Positions 26,222-36,122 of a DNA stretch of 64,000 nucleotides are shown here, one piece after another. The notes beneath the pieces were generated by a model. That model was not told the DNA's origin, did no database searches, and worked only from the letters and a program-made list of their open reading frames with translations. The DNA comes from Nematocida parisii ERTm1. Lineage: Eukaryota > Microsporidia. The number at the start of each line of letters is the position of its first letter. The first letter of the stretch is position 1. The translations under genes were made by a program, and so were the position numbers. The stretch spans positions 62,001-126,000 of the forward strand of contig NW_013524648.1 of assembly GCF_000250985.1 (NCBI RefSeq). The letters run 5' to 3'.

Positions 26222-27283
26222 TCAGCCCAATACTTGCTCTCTCCATAGAATCATAAATACAAACATACCAAGTGCATTTCTTATACTGTTAGACACCCCA
26301 ATCAGGCACTTATCAAGCTGCAAATATCCTTCGCTGGATGGAACTAGATAAAGACTCATTCCTATAAGAATAATGAATATTGGTTTTACATTGTATACTA
26401 TCATAGTAAGAAGAACTATACCAACACTTACTGTGCTTAGAATAATATACTCTTTGTTGTGCTGGTTGCTAAACACCCACTTGAACATACTAAGACTGCA
26501 GTAGATGATCAGATATATGTTATTAGTTGTGGTAGAGAGTAGCCCACCCACGCCTGTGGAAATAAAAGATATATTTACCTTTTCTAGAATAGTACTAATT
26601 TTCAAGTGTGCAGGAACTCTTGGCTTGTTGTATTTGTCAACTAATTCAGTATACTCCCGGTGGAAGTGGTAGAATGGCGTATTTCCCAGTAGCTTTGTTA
26701 GTGCGTAATACACTTCGTTATAAAGCACGTTTAAGTTATTGCTAACAATCATCTCAGATGGCGGCTCAGGTACAAGAAGAACAACTGCCAGAACTTCCAG
26801 CATTATCAAACAAAACACGAAAATAAATGACTTGCACACACCTTCAAACCCAGGCAGGAATGACAAGAAAAAGAAAATCATGCAGGTTTGCATTGTTAGA
26901 AGAATCCCCAGCTGGGAAAGTGCGGCTTCTCTAAATGAAAATAAAGAAAGATGCGCTGTGTGGATTTCTGCCACTGTTTGTCCATACGCCTGCAGAAATC
27001 CTATAAGAAATGCTCGGAGGTACCCATCCACTATGAAAAAAAGCGGCAGAGAAAGCACAGACGCACCAATTAGCTTGGCCCTTGAGTTGGTTCCCGGAAT
27101 TGTCAGAAACGAAAATGCACCGGCGAGTAAAGAGATAAATACTTGGTCGGGATCAGACATAATGCAGGAAAGAATTGTAGGATATGTTGTGGCAAAGGCA
27201 ACTGATAAAATAGAAAGAGTAATTGAGCTTGGCACTGAAATCTCTGGTGGAGCATTTCCAGCTACGGTCTTTTCAATTTCCAT
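26222..27283 (-). CDS. Multipass membrane protein, unknown
   Basis: The 353-residue product from ATG 27283 has at least eight strongly hydrophobic segments, grouped before and after a hydrophilic stretch at about 180-240 (contains HFHREYTELVDKYNKPRVP). The two-halves layout recalls small transporters or channels. I recognise no signature motif, so no substrate is proposed. The higher GC content and clean codon structure support that it is real. The tRNA-Val gene lies 122 bp upstream of its start, on the other strand. Confidence 0.75.
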   Translation of the reverse strand: MEIEKTVAGNAPPEISVPSSITLSILSVAFATTYPTILSCIMSDPDQVFISLLAGAFSFLTIPGTNSRAKLIGASVLSLPLFFIVDGYLRAFLIGFLQAYGQTVAEIHTAHLSLFSFREAALSQLGILLTMQTCMIFFFLSFLPGFEGVCKSFIFVFCLIMLEVLAVVLLVPEPPSEMIVSNNLNVLYNEVYYALTKLLGNTPFYHFHREYTELVDKYNKPRVPAHLKISTILEKVNISFISTGVGGLLSTTTNNIYLIIYCSLSMFKWVFSNQHNKEYIILSTVSVGIVLLTMIVYNVKPIFIILIGMSLYLVPSSEGYLQLDKCLIGVSNSIRNALGMFVFMILWREQVLG

Positions 27284-27405
27284 TCTGTTGTTTGCCAGTA
27301 AGTCTTATGTAAAGGTAACTATAGAAACCGTCACTATTTATTACTTCAATGTAGAAAATCTGTTACATACCCGCAGGATGTATCGCCTTGTTTACCGTAT
27401 AGTGT

Positions 27406-27478
27406 GTCGCCATAGTGTAGTGGTTATCACGCATCCTTTACACGGATGAGGTCCCCGGTTCGATCCCGGGTGGCGACA
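27406..27478 (+). tRNA. tRNA-Val (TAC)
   Basis: A complete cloverleaf with discriminator A at 27478. The acceptor stem GTCGCCA/TGGCGAC is perfectly paired. The anticodon stem CATCC/GGATG encloses loop TTTACAC with anticodon TAC (27439-27441). The T-stem is CCCGG/CCGGG with loop TTCGATC. No intron. It lies 26 bp from the end of the Nup2-like gene. Confidence 0.96.
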
Positions 27479-27504
27479 TTTTTTACACTTTTTTGCTTCT
27501 ATTT

Positions 27505-27993
27505 TTAGATGCAGCTACTTTTTTGCTCCTCTTTTATTGTCTCTTCTATGGCCTGTGCATCCTTTTCGCTTATTCGAACGCACCCTGTGCACGGCTGCTT
27601 GTTTTCATCGAGTCCTGTAAATACCACTGTGCTGCCCGTTATTTTTATGTGGGAAATGTCCAAAATTAGTAAATTAAGCACTATCCGGGTGTTATTTAAC
27701 ACAAACAGTAGCTGTACTCTTTTGTTTGGCAGTGGCTTTCCTTGGATCTGCCCAGGGCTGATTTCTACCCACTTGGCTTCATGTTTCTTGTAAAGCGTCC
27801 CATGCGCCGAGAAAAGAAGTGGCTGCTCTGGCACTGCTGGCTTAGCAGGAGAAGATACTGTTTTTTCGGGTTCTTTTAGTTTAATCTCCTGAGGAAGTAA
27901 TGGCTTCTTTTCTGTTGGTACTGTATCAAAGAAAGACTTAGCTTTCTTCATTTTGTTCAGGAGAGTGTCTTTTCCGTCTGTATTGTTATTCAT
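27505..27993 (-). CDS. Nup2/Nup50-like protein with Ran-binding domain
   Basis: The frame encodes 162 residues. Residues 1-55 are Lys/Pro-rich and likely disordered. Residues about 57-158 match the order of a Ran-binding PH-like domain: LLFSAHGTLYKKHEAKWVE at the start, QLLFVLNNTRIVLN in the centre (where RanBPs have R-L-x-L-R...N), then STVVFTGLDE and RISEKDAQAIEETI at the end. In Nup2/Nup50 this domain sits at the C-terminus, as here, and helps release cargo from importin at the nuclear pore. The FG repeats of larger Nup2 proteins are absent, so a RanBP3-like or other PH protein is possible. Confidence 0.55.
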   Translation of the reverse strand: MNNNTDGKDTLLNKMKKAKSFFDTVPTEKKPLLPQEIKLKEPEKTVSSPAKPAVPEQPLLFSAHGTLYKKHEAKWVEISPGQIQGKPLPNKRVQLLFVLNNTRIVLNLLILDISHIKITGSTVVFTGLDENKQPCTGCVRISEKDAQAIEETIKEEQKSSCI

Positions 27994-28740
27994 AAAAAAT
28001 CTAATAATATTTTATTATGAATGATGGATTATACTGCATTTCCGGACTATTCAATTTAAAAAGACTAATTGCTCTACTATAAATATATTATTGCATATAG
28101 AAGTACATTTACACACGCAAATATTCTTTTTAAATAATTTAATATATATTACGTGCTAAGTTTTACTTATACAATAACTCTAGTGCTAAACATAAACATT
28201 TCTGGATACATCAGAAGAAATAGACTTAATTTATACTATCAGTAAATTTCAAGGTATTTCATAATCAGCATAGAATAAATCACGTACACAAAAATACATA
28301 TAATAATCTGGTATGTTAATGTATATTGTATGCCATTTCATATAATAGCAAGAATTTCCATTTCTATTGGCATATTACTCTTATTAAACTTATAATAAAT
28401 ACTATAATTTTCAGATGGTTTCTGAACATACTGTGCTTATCTCCTATATAGATTGGATTTTAATGATTCTCTCTGGTAATTGTTTTTTTCTTTTTTATAA
28501 GTTGCTTTAAATATGGAATACTTTAATTTTTAATTGTCATTATTTATATTATACTTATTACATAAAAGTGAACACTTTACAATAAATAATAAGAAAGAAA
28601 TATAAAAATAATTTAAAATGTAAAGGATAAGTTAATCCTAAATAACAGACCATATTATATCAGTATAAAAACAAATAACTTAGTAAACAACAAAACAAAC
28701 AAGATTCTTCATATTTGATACGGGAATAATCTGAAATTTA
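27994..28740. other. Intergenic region
   Basis: Very AT-rich spacer with no supported gene. A T-run plus TTTTTTCTTTTTTAT near 28480-28497 is simple sequence. No RNA gene seen. Confidence 0.5.
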
Positions 28741-29229
28741 TTATTTCTCGTATATTAAGTTGTAGTCATCCATAGGGAACTCATTTTTAAGTAGTTCCTG
28801 GTTTATCCATATGCCTATTTCTCTCTGGGCATTCTCCACAGAGTCAGATGCATGGCAAAGGTTCTTTCCAACGCAGTTGGCCAAGTCACCACGAATAGTG
28901 CCTAGATCAGCCTCTCTTGGGTTTGTGGCACCAAGAAGCTTTCTCATGCCTTTAACCACCTCGTGCCCTGTTACAATTAGCTTAACTACAGGTCCACTGG
29001 TCATGTACTTAATTATACCTGGGAAGAATGGTTTTGAGACAAGTTCATTGTAGTGCTCCCTAAGGATTTCTTCAGTGGCGAAGTCTGTCTGGATGTATGA
29101 GATGTTGTATCCCTTTCTCTCTATTCTAGAGATAATTTCTCCAACTAATCTTCTTTTTACGCCATCTGGTTTTATCATAACATAGGTTGATTCCATTTGC
29201 TTTGGGGTTGTTTTAACTGCGGTATTCAT
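28741..29229 (-). CDS. NDK1: Nucleoside diphosphate kinase
   Basis: The 162-residue protein is a standard NDP kinase: YVMIKPDGVKR near the start, GTIRGD (110-115), and the active-site NLCHASDS with His126, the phosphohistidine. It transfers phosphate from ATP to other NDPs, balancing the nucleotide pool. That role fits a parasite that imports host nucleotides. A second ATG at residue 12 could be used; the length with the first is slightly above the usual 150. The core is highly conserved, with no deletion. Confidence 0.96.
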   Translation of the reverse strand: MNTAVKTTPKQMESTYVMIKPDGVKRRLVGEIISRIERKGYNISYIQTDFATEEILREHYNELVSKPFFPGIIKYMTSGPVVKLIVTGHEVVKGMRKLLGATNPREADLGTIRGDLANCVGKNLCHASDSVENAQREIGIWINQELLKNEFPMDDYNLIYEK

Positions 29230-29329
29230 TTTTCTAGAATAAAATTATTAAAACTTTATAGAAAATTATTTTTTCGTGGGTGCTTTCGAAATTATTATTT
29301 TTAGGCATTAAAAAATAATTTATCCTTTA

Positions 29330-29339
29330 TTCGGGTTAT
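29330..29339 (+). promoter_or_regulatory. TTCGGGTTAT motif just upstream of a gene
   Basis: An exact copy ends 27 bp before the ATG at 29367 and starts 101 bp from the divergent NDK start. This is the copy closest to a start codon in the window and the best placed to act in a promoter. Confidence 0.45.
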
Positions 29340-29366
29340 ATATTAAATTATTTTTTACCGTTGAAA

Positions 29367-29705
29367 ATGAATCAAGCTACACTCCACGGACAAGAAGCTA
29401 TGAATGAAGGAGCGGGGCAGACCTGTACTATTACTATAGAACAAGAACCAGCACAGACAGATCAGGGATTCAATAGACCACCTATTAATTCTACCACAGA
29501 AGAACATCTTACTCTTTTGGAAAGAGTTAATAAAGGTATAAAAAGCGAATTAACAAAAAAAGAAAAGAATAAAAAGATTAACTCGGATGTATGGCTCACG
29601 CTAGCAGTTATATTCGCTTGTTTGGTCATCATAGCCGCAACTATAGCTCTATTTATGTCGCTTTCAAGTGATTTTTCAATAAAAATATCCACAGTGGGTA
29701 TATAA
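29367..29705 (+). CDS. Small single-pass membrane protein, unknown
   Basis: The 112-residue frame starts at ATG 29367 (an upstream in-frame TTG is not needed). The N-terminal 60 residues are polar, with Glu/Thr/Gln-rich composition; a basic segment (LTKKEKNKKINSD) precedes a hydrophobic helix at about 75-96 (WLTLAVIFACLVIIAATIAL) and a short tail. It is probably a type II or tail-anchored protein. No family is recognised. Confidence 0.5.
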   Translation: MNQATLHGQEAMNEGAGQTCTITIEQEPAQTDQGFNRPPINSTTEEHLTLLERVNKGIKSELTKKEKNKKINSDVWLTLAVIFACLVIIAATIALFMSLSSDFSIKISTVGI

Positions 29706-30194
29706 TAAGTGATTTTTCAATAATAAAAGAATGAACTACTTATTATATAAACAAAGTCTGGTATAAAATAATATTAGTATACAATCAGTATAAAGGAATT
29801 ATGGATCAATTTCTAGTTATATCTATTAAATCGAAATAGTCTGAAAAGCACACTTTATATCTATTTGTTTATAGAGAGAGGTACACAGAAAACTGGTTCT
29901 TACTTAAAAATGCATAGAAATATAATTTGTAAATTAGAAAATGACAAAAAAATATAACAGAATGAAAATACTTATTAATATAAAAATAAATATTTTATAG
30001 TATGATTAGGTAAATTACAATAAGGTAGTGAAGGAGTAAGAGTTGTTTCCGGTTAAAGAATGAAGTATATTCACTATATGAATAAGCAGAGCCAACTTTT
30101 ATTTAGAAAGGTAATAATTGTTATAATTTATTTACGATAAAGATTAAGAATATCTATGTGTACTTATAATTAAGCAATCTATCTTGACTTACTC
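29706..30194. other. Intergenic region
   Basis: Convergent AT-rich spacer. The octamer-plus TGATTTTTCAATAA... after the stop repeats the last codons of the gene before it (two copies of AGTGATTTTTCAATAA, about 30-40 bp apart). Nothing else is seen. Confidence 0.4.
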
Positions 30195-33100
30195 TTATGT
30201 ATTAGCTGTATGTGGAACTCCATTTACTGTAATGCTGTCTTCTTTATCAGTGCCGCCTCCAAATAGGCTCTGAAGATTATTCTGTAATAAATCCATAGAG
30301 TTCTGTTCTACTTTAGGCCTTGGCGTGCTATTCAGGAGAGTGTCTGTATATAGCATAGTGTTATCAACTGGTTTGGCTGCTGCAGTGTTGTTGGCTGTGC
30401 TAGAGTTATCTAATGACTTAGTTAGGTTTTTACTGATAGAGTCATTAAAATTATTTCCAAATGGATTAGTGTTGCTATTAGCAGAAAATGGACTGTTCAT
30501 AAGACTACTACTTGAGTTAATCATAGAGGATGTGTCTGCTGAGTTCATATTAAATTGGTTTGACATAAGACCATTTAGGCCAAAAGAGTTATTTTCTGCT
30601 GGCTTAGGGGCCGGGTTAGAAGATAAAGCTGTGTTGCTTAGTAGCGAGTTCTGGCCAAGCCCACTAAACATACTTGTATCTTTACTAGTTGCTGCGCTTG
30701 GTAGTAAAGACGAATTTAGGCTAGAATTAAATAGATTTGCGTCCATGGGGTTATTGCCCAATAATCCAGACTGCATATTGAATGGATTATTTTTTAGTAT
30801 GTCATTAGTAAGGTTATCAATTAACCCACTATCTGTTTTTGGAATAGAGGAGACCTCTGCTTTGGATGTTTTCTTCTTCAAAGCAGTTGATTTCTTGTTG
30901 TCAGAGAGCTTTGTGTCTGTCGAGGTCAATGTAGAAGCGAATGGATTTGTATTCTTCGTAGAAATAGGAGGAAGTGTAAACTTATTGGCAGTGGGAGAAG
31001 AAAGCTTGCTATCCACTAGGTTAGTACTAATTGGTGAGAAGTATGAGGATAGTAAATTATTCACTGCATTTGCATCACTTGACATGGGAGGCGTGGCTAT
31101 TGTGGCAGGTGAAGCTGGCGGTATGGCAGATATCGAAGTAGGGGATTGTAAAGAAATTGGCATACTTTCAGTACTAGACACAGAAATAGAAGGAGCCTGT
31201 ATAGTGGGCATTGGTGTAGGAGTAATAGGCGCAATGGGAGTAATCGGGGTAATGGGGGTAGCTAGTGGTATATGTGTAACATGCTCTATATGCGGAGAGT
31301 GTATCACCATAGGAGTAGGTTTAACTATCTGGTGCACTGGTGCAGGCGAATGCATTGCAGGAAGTGTAACAGAAGTATTCAGTGGAGCAACCATTTCCTT
31401 AGCATGGTCTACATGTATTTCATGAATAGGGTGTAACAACACCTGCTTAGGATGGGGCCTGGCCATTCTAATAAACGGTTTGTGTATAGTATGTGCAGTG
31501 AATTGAGTTGGCATCTGCATCGCTGCAGAAGAAATCTTAGTATGCTTAAACTTATGTGGTTCAGCATTCATAGAATAACTGGCAGAATAGCTGTCAGATG
31601 AATCATACGCCTTTTCAGCATACATATCATCCTTAAGATCTGGCCACTTCTCTTTTTTCACATGCATATACATTTCAGGGCGTGGTTTTTTCATCTTATA
31701 AGTTAATTTATGGGCAGTGCTGGTAGAAAAACCCTCACTGTCACTGTCTTCTTCTGGCTCTATTCTTATTTTTCTAACTTTCTCTTTCCTTTCCATTCTC
31801 TCTTTTTCTCTGTCCATCTCCTCTCTTTCTTTGTGAAGCCTTTTTCTCTTTTTTCTTAGAGAAAGATAATCCTCTTCTAATGGATTTCTTTTTGCTTTTT
31901 CTTTTCTTCTACTCCAGCTCAATATGGCCTTCTCTATAGCCTCATCCTCTGAGATTTCCTCGGGAACAGTTGTAACAACCCGCTGTTTAACAGGCCTAAC
32001 AATTCGTCTGTGAGTCTTCACATACTTAGGCACTTGCAGTGTACTAGACTGATTCAAAAGAGTGCCCATGGTGTCTAAGTTACTCTTTATACTATCATAC
32101 ATAGTGTCTGCTTGTCTAGAATAATTTGGCATATTAATCTTTCCCAAGTCTAACTTATATTTGTATTTAGGACTAACTACGTCTATGTGCTTGACAATAT
32201 GATTACTATTTCTTGGCTCACTGGAGGAATAGTCTAGAGAGTCGCTAGAGACTAGATCTTCAGAGTCTATAGACTCTATTTCATCCCGTGTCCTTTTAAG
32301 ATCATTTCTAAGACTTTGAATACTCCTTCTTACACGAGCACGCGGCTTTCGAATTATTTCATGGGTGGCTTCTTGAACAGGCATATGTACCACCGGAGGT
32401 GGACTGTATGCATGTGGCCTTGGAGGACTCGATGTTTTTATTTTGTCTGATTTACTATCTCTTTCTAGCACCCGAAATCTAATTATGTCATCTGTATTAC
32501 TGCACGGCTTAAATGAGAATTGATTTCCTGTGTAATTTAGACAGTGATTGTTCCCTTCTCGGCGCAGATGAATTATTCTTCCGCCTTCTTCCACTATTTT
32601 CACATCAAATGGACTAATATTTATACCAAAATCACTTTCAATTTCTTTTTCATCTAACTCTTCTCTATGCGCTTCTATTGGTGGAATAGGGGGAGGGTAT
32701 GGAGGAAACTCAACTGGCGCATATGGATATGGCTGGTGTGGCGGCATGTACGTAAAAGGAGGCGGCCCATACGGCACCTCTTCTGGATGTGGCATCTCTT
32801 CCTTATAGCGCTCTTCTCGCTTGGGCATATGCGTATAAGTGCTTGTATAAGACGCGTTTCTAGGCAGGCTTTTATAAGAAGGAGAGCTTTCATACGGATT
32901 TTCTCTTTCCCTATACGGCTCGTCAGATTGAGGCGGAGGAGACTGCCTAGGCGGATAGCGATCCACAGGCCGTGTGTTCTCAGGCGGGCGGCTATCTTCA
33001 TGCGGATTGCGTGCCATTCTAGGATCACCATGAAAGTGATATTCCGTATGCACTGCTAAAGGTAATTCTGGTTTATTATATGGTCTGTAGTGTATTTCCT

Positions 33101-33410
33101 TATACGTCTCTTTGCCCTGCCCAGGCTTATACTCCTCATGCGTTGTGGTTGTTGACTTTCGGGTTAAGTATACTGGGCTGACTTCTTTTTTAACAAATAT
33201 CTTTGTTTCATCCGGCTCTACACCTATTGTGTAATATTCTTTATCTTTTCTTATGTATATCCTTCTGCGTTTTATTTTGATCGTGTGCTCAACCGGGCTT
33301 AGTTGGATAGTTGAGCCATCGGTTGCTAAATATAACAGCGGATTATTAACAGACTCTAGCACTTTTCCAATGTGAGTCTTCAGCAGTGCCAGAATAAGAA
33401 CTAATTTCAT
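30195..33410 (-). CDS. Large secreted low-complexity protein
   Basis: The frame encodes 1071 residues from ATG 33410. Residues 1-16 (MKLVLILALLKTHIGK) are a weak signal peptide. Residues about 20-95 and 262-320 contain strand-rich segments, one with NHCLNYTGNQFSFKPCS that faintly recalls a lectin-like repeat. The 120-245 region is Pro/Tyr/Glu-rich. About 500-570 is a basic Glu/Lys/Arg stretch, about 635-690 is His-rich, and about 700-770 is Pro/Thr/Ile-rich. The end is Asn/Ser-rich with several NPF motifs. Composition and size suggest a spore wall, polar tube or other extracellular structural protein. No named family can be assigned. Antisense frames are shadows. Confidence 0.75.
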   Translation of the reverse strand: MKLVLILALLKTHIGKVLESVNNPLLYLATDGSTIQLSPVEHTIKIKRRRIYIRKDKEYYTIGVEPDETKIFVKKEVSPVYLTRKSTTTTHEEYKPGQGKETYKEIHYRPYNKPELPLAVHTEYHFHGDPRMARNPHEDSRPPENTRPVDRYPPRQSPPPQSDEPYRERENPYESSPSYKSLPRNASYTSTYTHMPKREERYKEEMPHPEEVPYGPPPFTYMPPHQPYPYAPVEFPPYPPPIPPIEAHREELDEKEIESDFGINISPFDVKIVEEGGRIIHLRREGNNHCLNYTGNQFSFKPCSNTDDIIRFRVLERDSKSDKIKTSSPPRPHAYSPPPVVHMPVQEATHEIIRKPRARVRRSIQSLRNDLKRTRDEIESIDSEDLVSSDSLDYSSSEPRNSNHIVKHIDVVSPKYKYKLDLGKINMPNYSRQADTMYDSIKSNLDTMGTLLNQSSTLQVPKYVKTHRRIVRPVKQRVVTTVPEEISEDEAIEKAILSWSRRKEKAKRNPLEEDYLSLRKKRKRLHKEREEMDREKERMERKEKVRKIRIEPEEDSDSEGFSTSTAHKLTYKMKKPRPEMYMHVKKEKWPDLKDDMYAEKAYDSSDSYSASYSMNAEPHKFKHTKISSAAMQMPTQFTAHTIHKPFIRMARPHPKQVLLHPIHEIHVDHAKEMVAPLNTSVTLPAMHSPAPVHQIVKPTPMVIHSPHIEHVTHIPLATPITPITPIAPITPTPMPTIQAPSISVSSTESMPISLQSPTSISAIPPASPATIATPPMSSDANAVNNLLSSYFSPISTNLVDSKLSSPTANKFTLPPISTKNTNPFASTLTSTDTKLSDNKKSTALKKKTSKAEVSSIPKTDSGLIDNLTNDILKNNPFNMQSGLLGNNPMDANLFNSSLNSSLLPSAATSKDTSMFSGLGQNSLLSNTALSSNPAPKPAENNSFGLNGLMSNQFNMNSADTSSMINSSSSLMNSPFSANSNTNPFGNNFNDSISKNLTKSLDNSSTANNTAAAKPVDNTMLYTDTLLNSTPRPKVEQNSMDLLQNNLQSLFGGGTDKEDSITVNGVPHTANT

Positions 33411-33962
33411 TTAATGTTTACTTAATGTATGTATTTATTAGTAACACTGTTTCAGAATTTAGTGCATAATACTGTGTAAACACATATAGAATGATAACAA
33501 TATGCAGCGCAAATCAGTATGTGCAGCCTCATCCCTGATCTGTATAAGAATACGCCTTTAAAATCTTTTATAAAATAGATTTATACAGAATATTTATTCA
33601 TCAATAGGATAAGTGGTCCATTTTGCCACAAAAGCCAGCGCATACAATGATAAACCAATAAGAAAGAAGCAATTTCATGTCAGATTAAAGCTTAGGATTA
33701 AACTCTTTTGGTAAATGATTCTTAAATAAAGAGTAGATTGTGATAGTGTTTCTAGTTATATAATTATTAGAGGTATATATACAAAATTTAAAGTAAAGTG
33801 TAAAGAAATGGTCGCCCATCTTAATACAAAGAATCTATTTTCTAGTGCATTGCAGTATCAATATTAGTCTAATGCAGTGCATAGTATTATGTTTATAGAC
33901 TGGATTTTAATAGAAAAATTGGAGTAGAGTTAATGTGATTAGTAGGATTAGAAACTAAATGT
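33411..33962. other. Intergenic region
   Basis: AT-rich spacer between two minus-strand genes; only promoter sequences are expected. No gene or repeat seen. Confidence 0.5.
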
Positions 33963-35393
33963 TTATTCAACTATTGATTGTACTGGTGTTTCATTAGAGT
34001 TTTCTTCATTAGATACCTCTGAGCTAATTACTTCTTCTGGGATAACAGCATTGTCATCCAGAATGAAAATTGAGTAGTCGTTTTCTTTGTCTCTTATGCT
34101 TAAAAGATGAATGTACTGTTTAAATAATGCGTTAGCCTTTGTAATTATTGTGTTTGCACCTTTAATTACTTGAGAAGCAGATGCATCTGACTTAAAGTCG
34201 TATGCGTATGTAGACTCGTTAATTCTTTCAATGTTCTTAATATTCTCAATTTCAACAGTGCTAATTCCAACGTATTGCTCTAAATCGGCAATAAATCTCA
34301 TGTATAAGTTAATTGCAGAAATTATTTCAGAGTTGTACTTTTTGGTAATGCATAAGTACTCGTTCATTTGTCTGACTTTAATGCCTTCCGTCATATTGAT
34401 AAGCCTTCTCTGTACATTGCTGACAGTCTTAGAAATTATATCATTTGACTCTTTGGTCATTGGGATGAGGTATGAAAGAACGTCAAGAGATAAGAAAAGC
34501 TTCTCTGTCTCACATGACTCTTCTAAGCCGTTAATCATTTCCTGGGTTTCTTTGTATGCCTTTAGTATTGCGGTAGTAGACTCTCTTGCCTCGGTTATTT
34601 GCCCACCCAGACCAGTGTTGCTGGATACCTTTGTAATAAATCCTTTCAGAATCTTGAATAGCTCAGATCTAATAACAGATGAATCTTCTGTTGAGTTGAA
34701 TAATTCTTCTACTTCGTTCTTTATGCTCTTCAGTTCTTCAGCACTTAAAGTGTATGCCATCCAGTCAACCAATAAGTCACCAGAGCAGTACACAGTTAGC
34801 CAGAAAAGATCAGAAGACTCATCTAATAAAGAAACATTAGATGGAAGAACAGTTGCTAGTTTAAGAATCATCTTTCTTATTTCTAAAATACTCATCTGTT
34901 TTTCTCTAGACTTCATTCCATTAATTTTCTTAATAAAAGACATGTCGTAGTTTGTAAGAATGTTCTTTGTGCTGTTTAACTGATCTATCTTTTCTTCCTC
35001 AGTTGGCATTTCAGGTACTTTATTTGTCTCTTGGCTGTTTCTTCTGAAGCACTTCTTTATTTTTTGGAAAAGGCCGGGCTTGCTCTTGATCTTCTCTTCA
35101 GTTTTTAGCGATCTAATTGGGATGATGTTCTCCTTCTCATAGACAGAAGACACTCCTGGTGTGTGTATGAATGTTCCCTTAATTACGAATGGTAAAACAG
35201 TTGCATCCTTTCGAGTAATTGGCTCGCATGTGTCATCTATTTCATCTATTAAAATTTGCATAGGGGCATCTGCCTTGGTTACTGGCTTGTTTCTCATGTA
35301 CAGTACTGGCAATAATATTAATATTCCAGCTACTAGCACAGTCGATAATATCAATACTATTTTCTTGATTGGTGCTTTCCGTGATTGAATCAT
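33963..35393 (-). CDS. Signal-anchored helical protein, unknown
   Basis: The frame encodes 476 residues from ATG 35393. Residues about 10-31 (IKKIVLILSTVLVAGILILL) are a signal anchor or uncleaved signal after a short basic head. The remaining 440 residues are helical and hydrophilic with several Asn-x-Ser/Thr sites and an acidic C-terminus. This gives a type II topology with a large lumenal or extracellular domain. I recognise no family. It may be a lineage-specific secretory protein. Confidence 0.7.
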   Translation of the reverse strand: MIQSRKAPIKKIVLILSTVLVAGILILLPVLYMRNKPVTKADAPMQILIDEIDDTCEPITRKDATVLPFVIKGTFIHTPGVSSVYEKENIIPIRSLKTEEKIKSKPGLFQKIKKCFRRNSQETNKVPEMPTEEEKIDQLNSTKNILTNYDMSFIKKINGMKSREKQMSILEIRKMILKLATVLPSNVSLLDESSDLFWLTVYCSGDLLVDWMAYTLSAEELKSIKNEVEELFNSTEDSSVIRSELFKILKGFITKVSSNTGLGGQITEARESTTAILKAYKETQEMINGLEESCETEKLFLSLDVLSYLIPMTKESNDIISKTVSNVQRRLINMTEGIKVRQMNEYLCITKKYNSEIISAINLYMRFIADLEQYVGISTVEIENIKNIERINESTYAYDFKSDASASQVIKGANTIITKANALFKQYIHLLSIRDKENDYSIFILDDNAVIPEEVISSEVSNEENSNETPVQSIVE

Positions 35394-36122
35394 ATTGAAA
35401 TGATTAAAAAAATTTATTTAAATAGAAAAAAATCTATTTTTATTAGAAATACGATTTATTTAGTAAAAAATAATAAATACTGCACAGAGTAAATATAGCT
35501 AGAAATAAATAATAAAAATGAAGAATATTCTGGAATATTTTAAAGCAGAACATAACTATTTAAATATTAATAATATTATTATAAAAATCTAAATTCGGGT
35601 TATTTGGTATATATGGCAAGCAACACAACCTGAAAACATTTAAGCAGTATATTTATGGTTGGGTATAAACCCTGATTATTGTTTGAATTTTTTGCTATTG
35701 CTAAGTGCATTATTCTGACTGTACATTCATGGTTAACTTTAATGCCAATAGCACCTATAGTAGATACTGATGCGTGTAGGGAATTATTAATGACAATTAT
35801 GGATTCTGTGTAGCTAAAAATATTTGTAGAACTATAAATTTCGGGTTACGTATAGGCAAAGAAAATAGAAGAAGTACTATATGAGTTTAAAATATATCTG
35901 GCTATTTCAGTCGGTTCTTCTTTGACTATTTATACAAATATATTGTATATTGCTAAAAAGAGTAAATTTCGGTTTTAAATAGAAAGTAAAATGAGGGCGG
36001 GGCGTGAGTCTGTGCGAGTTCTGCTAAAACAGAGTGTATTTGTCTTGGGAGAAGAGTAGTTAGTACTGCTTTTCGAAATGAAAGAGTGAAAAGCATGAAA
36101 AATTTTAAGACTTTATAAGAGA
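35394..36122. other. Divergent intergenic region with two motif copies
   Basis: The spacer separates a minus-strand gene start (35393) from the Rae1 start (36123). It contains TTCGGGTTAT at 35594-35603 and a one-base variant at 35840-35849. Otherwise AT-rich. Confidence 0.45.

Noticed and set aside
30325-31425. A 366-residue open frame on the plus strand
   Set aside because: It is antisense to the 1071-residue secreted protein, and its Leu/Ser/Val-rich composition mirrors the Asn/Ser/Pro codons of the real gene.
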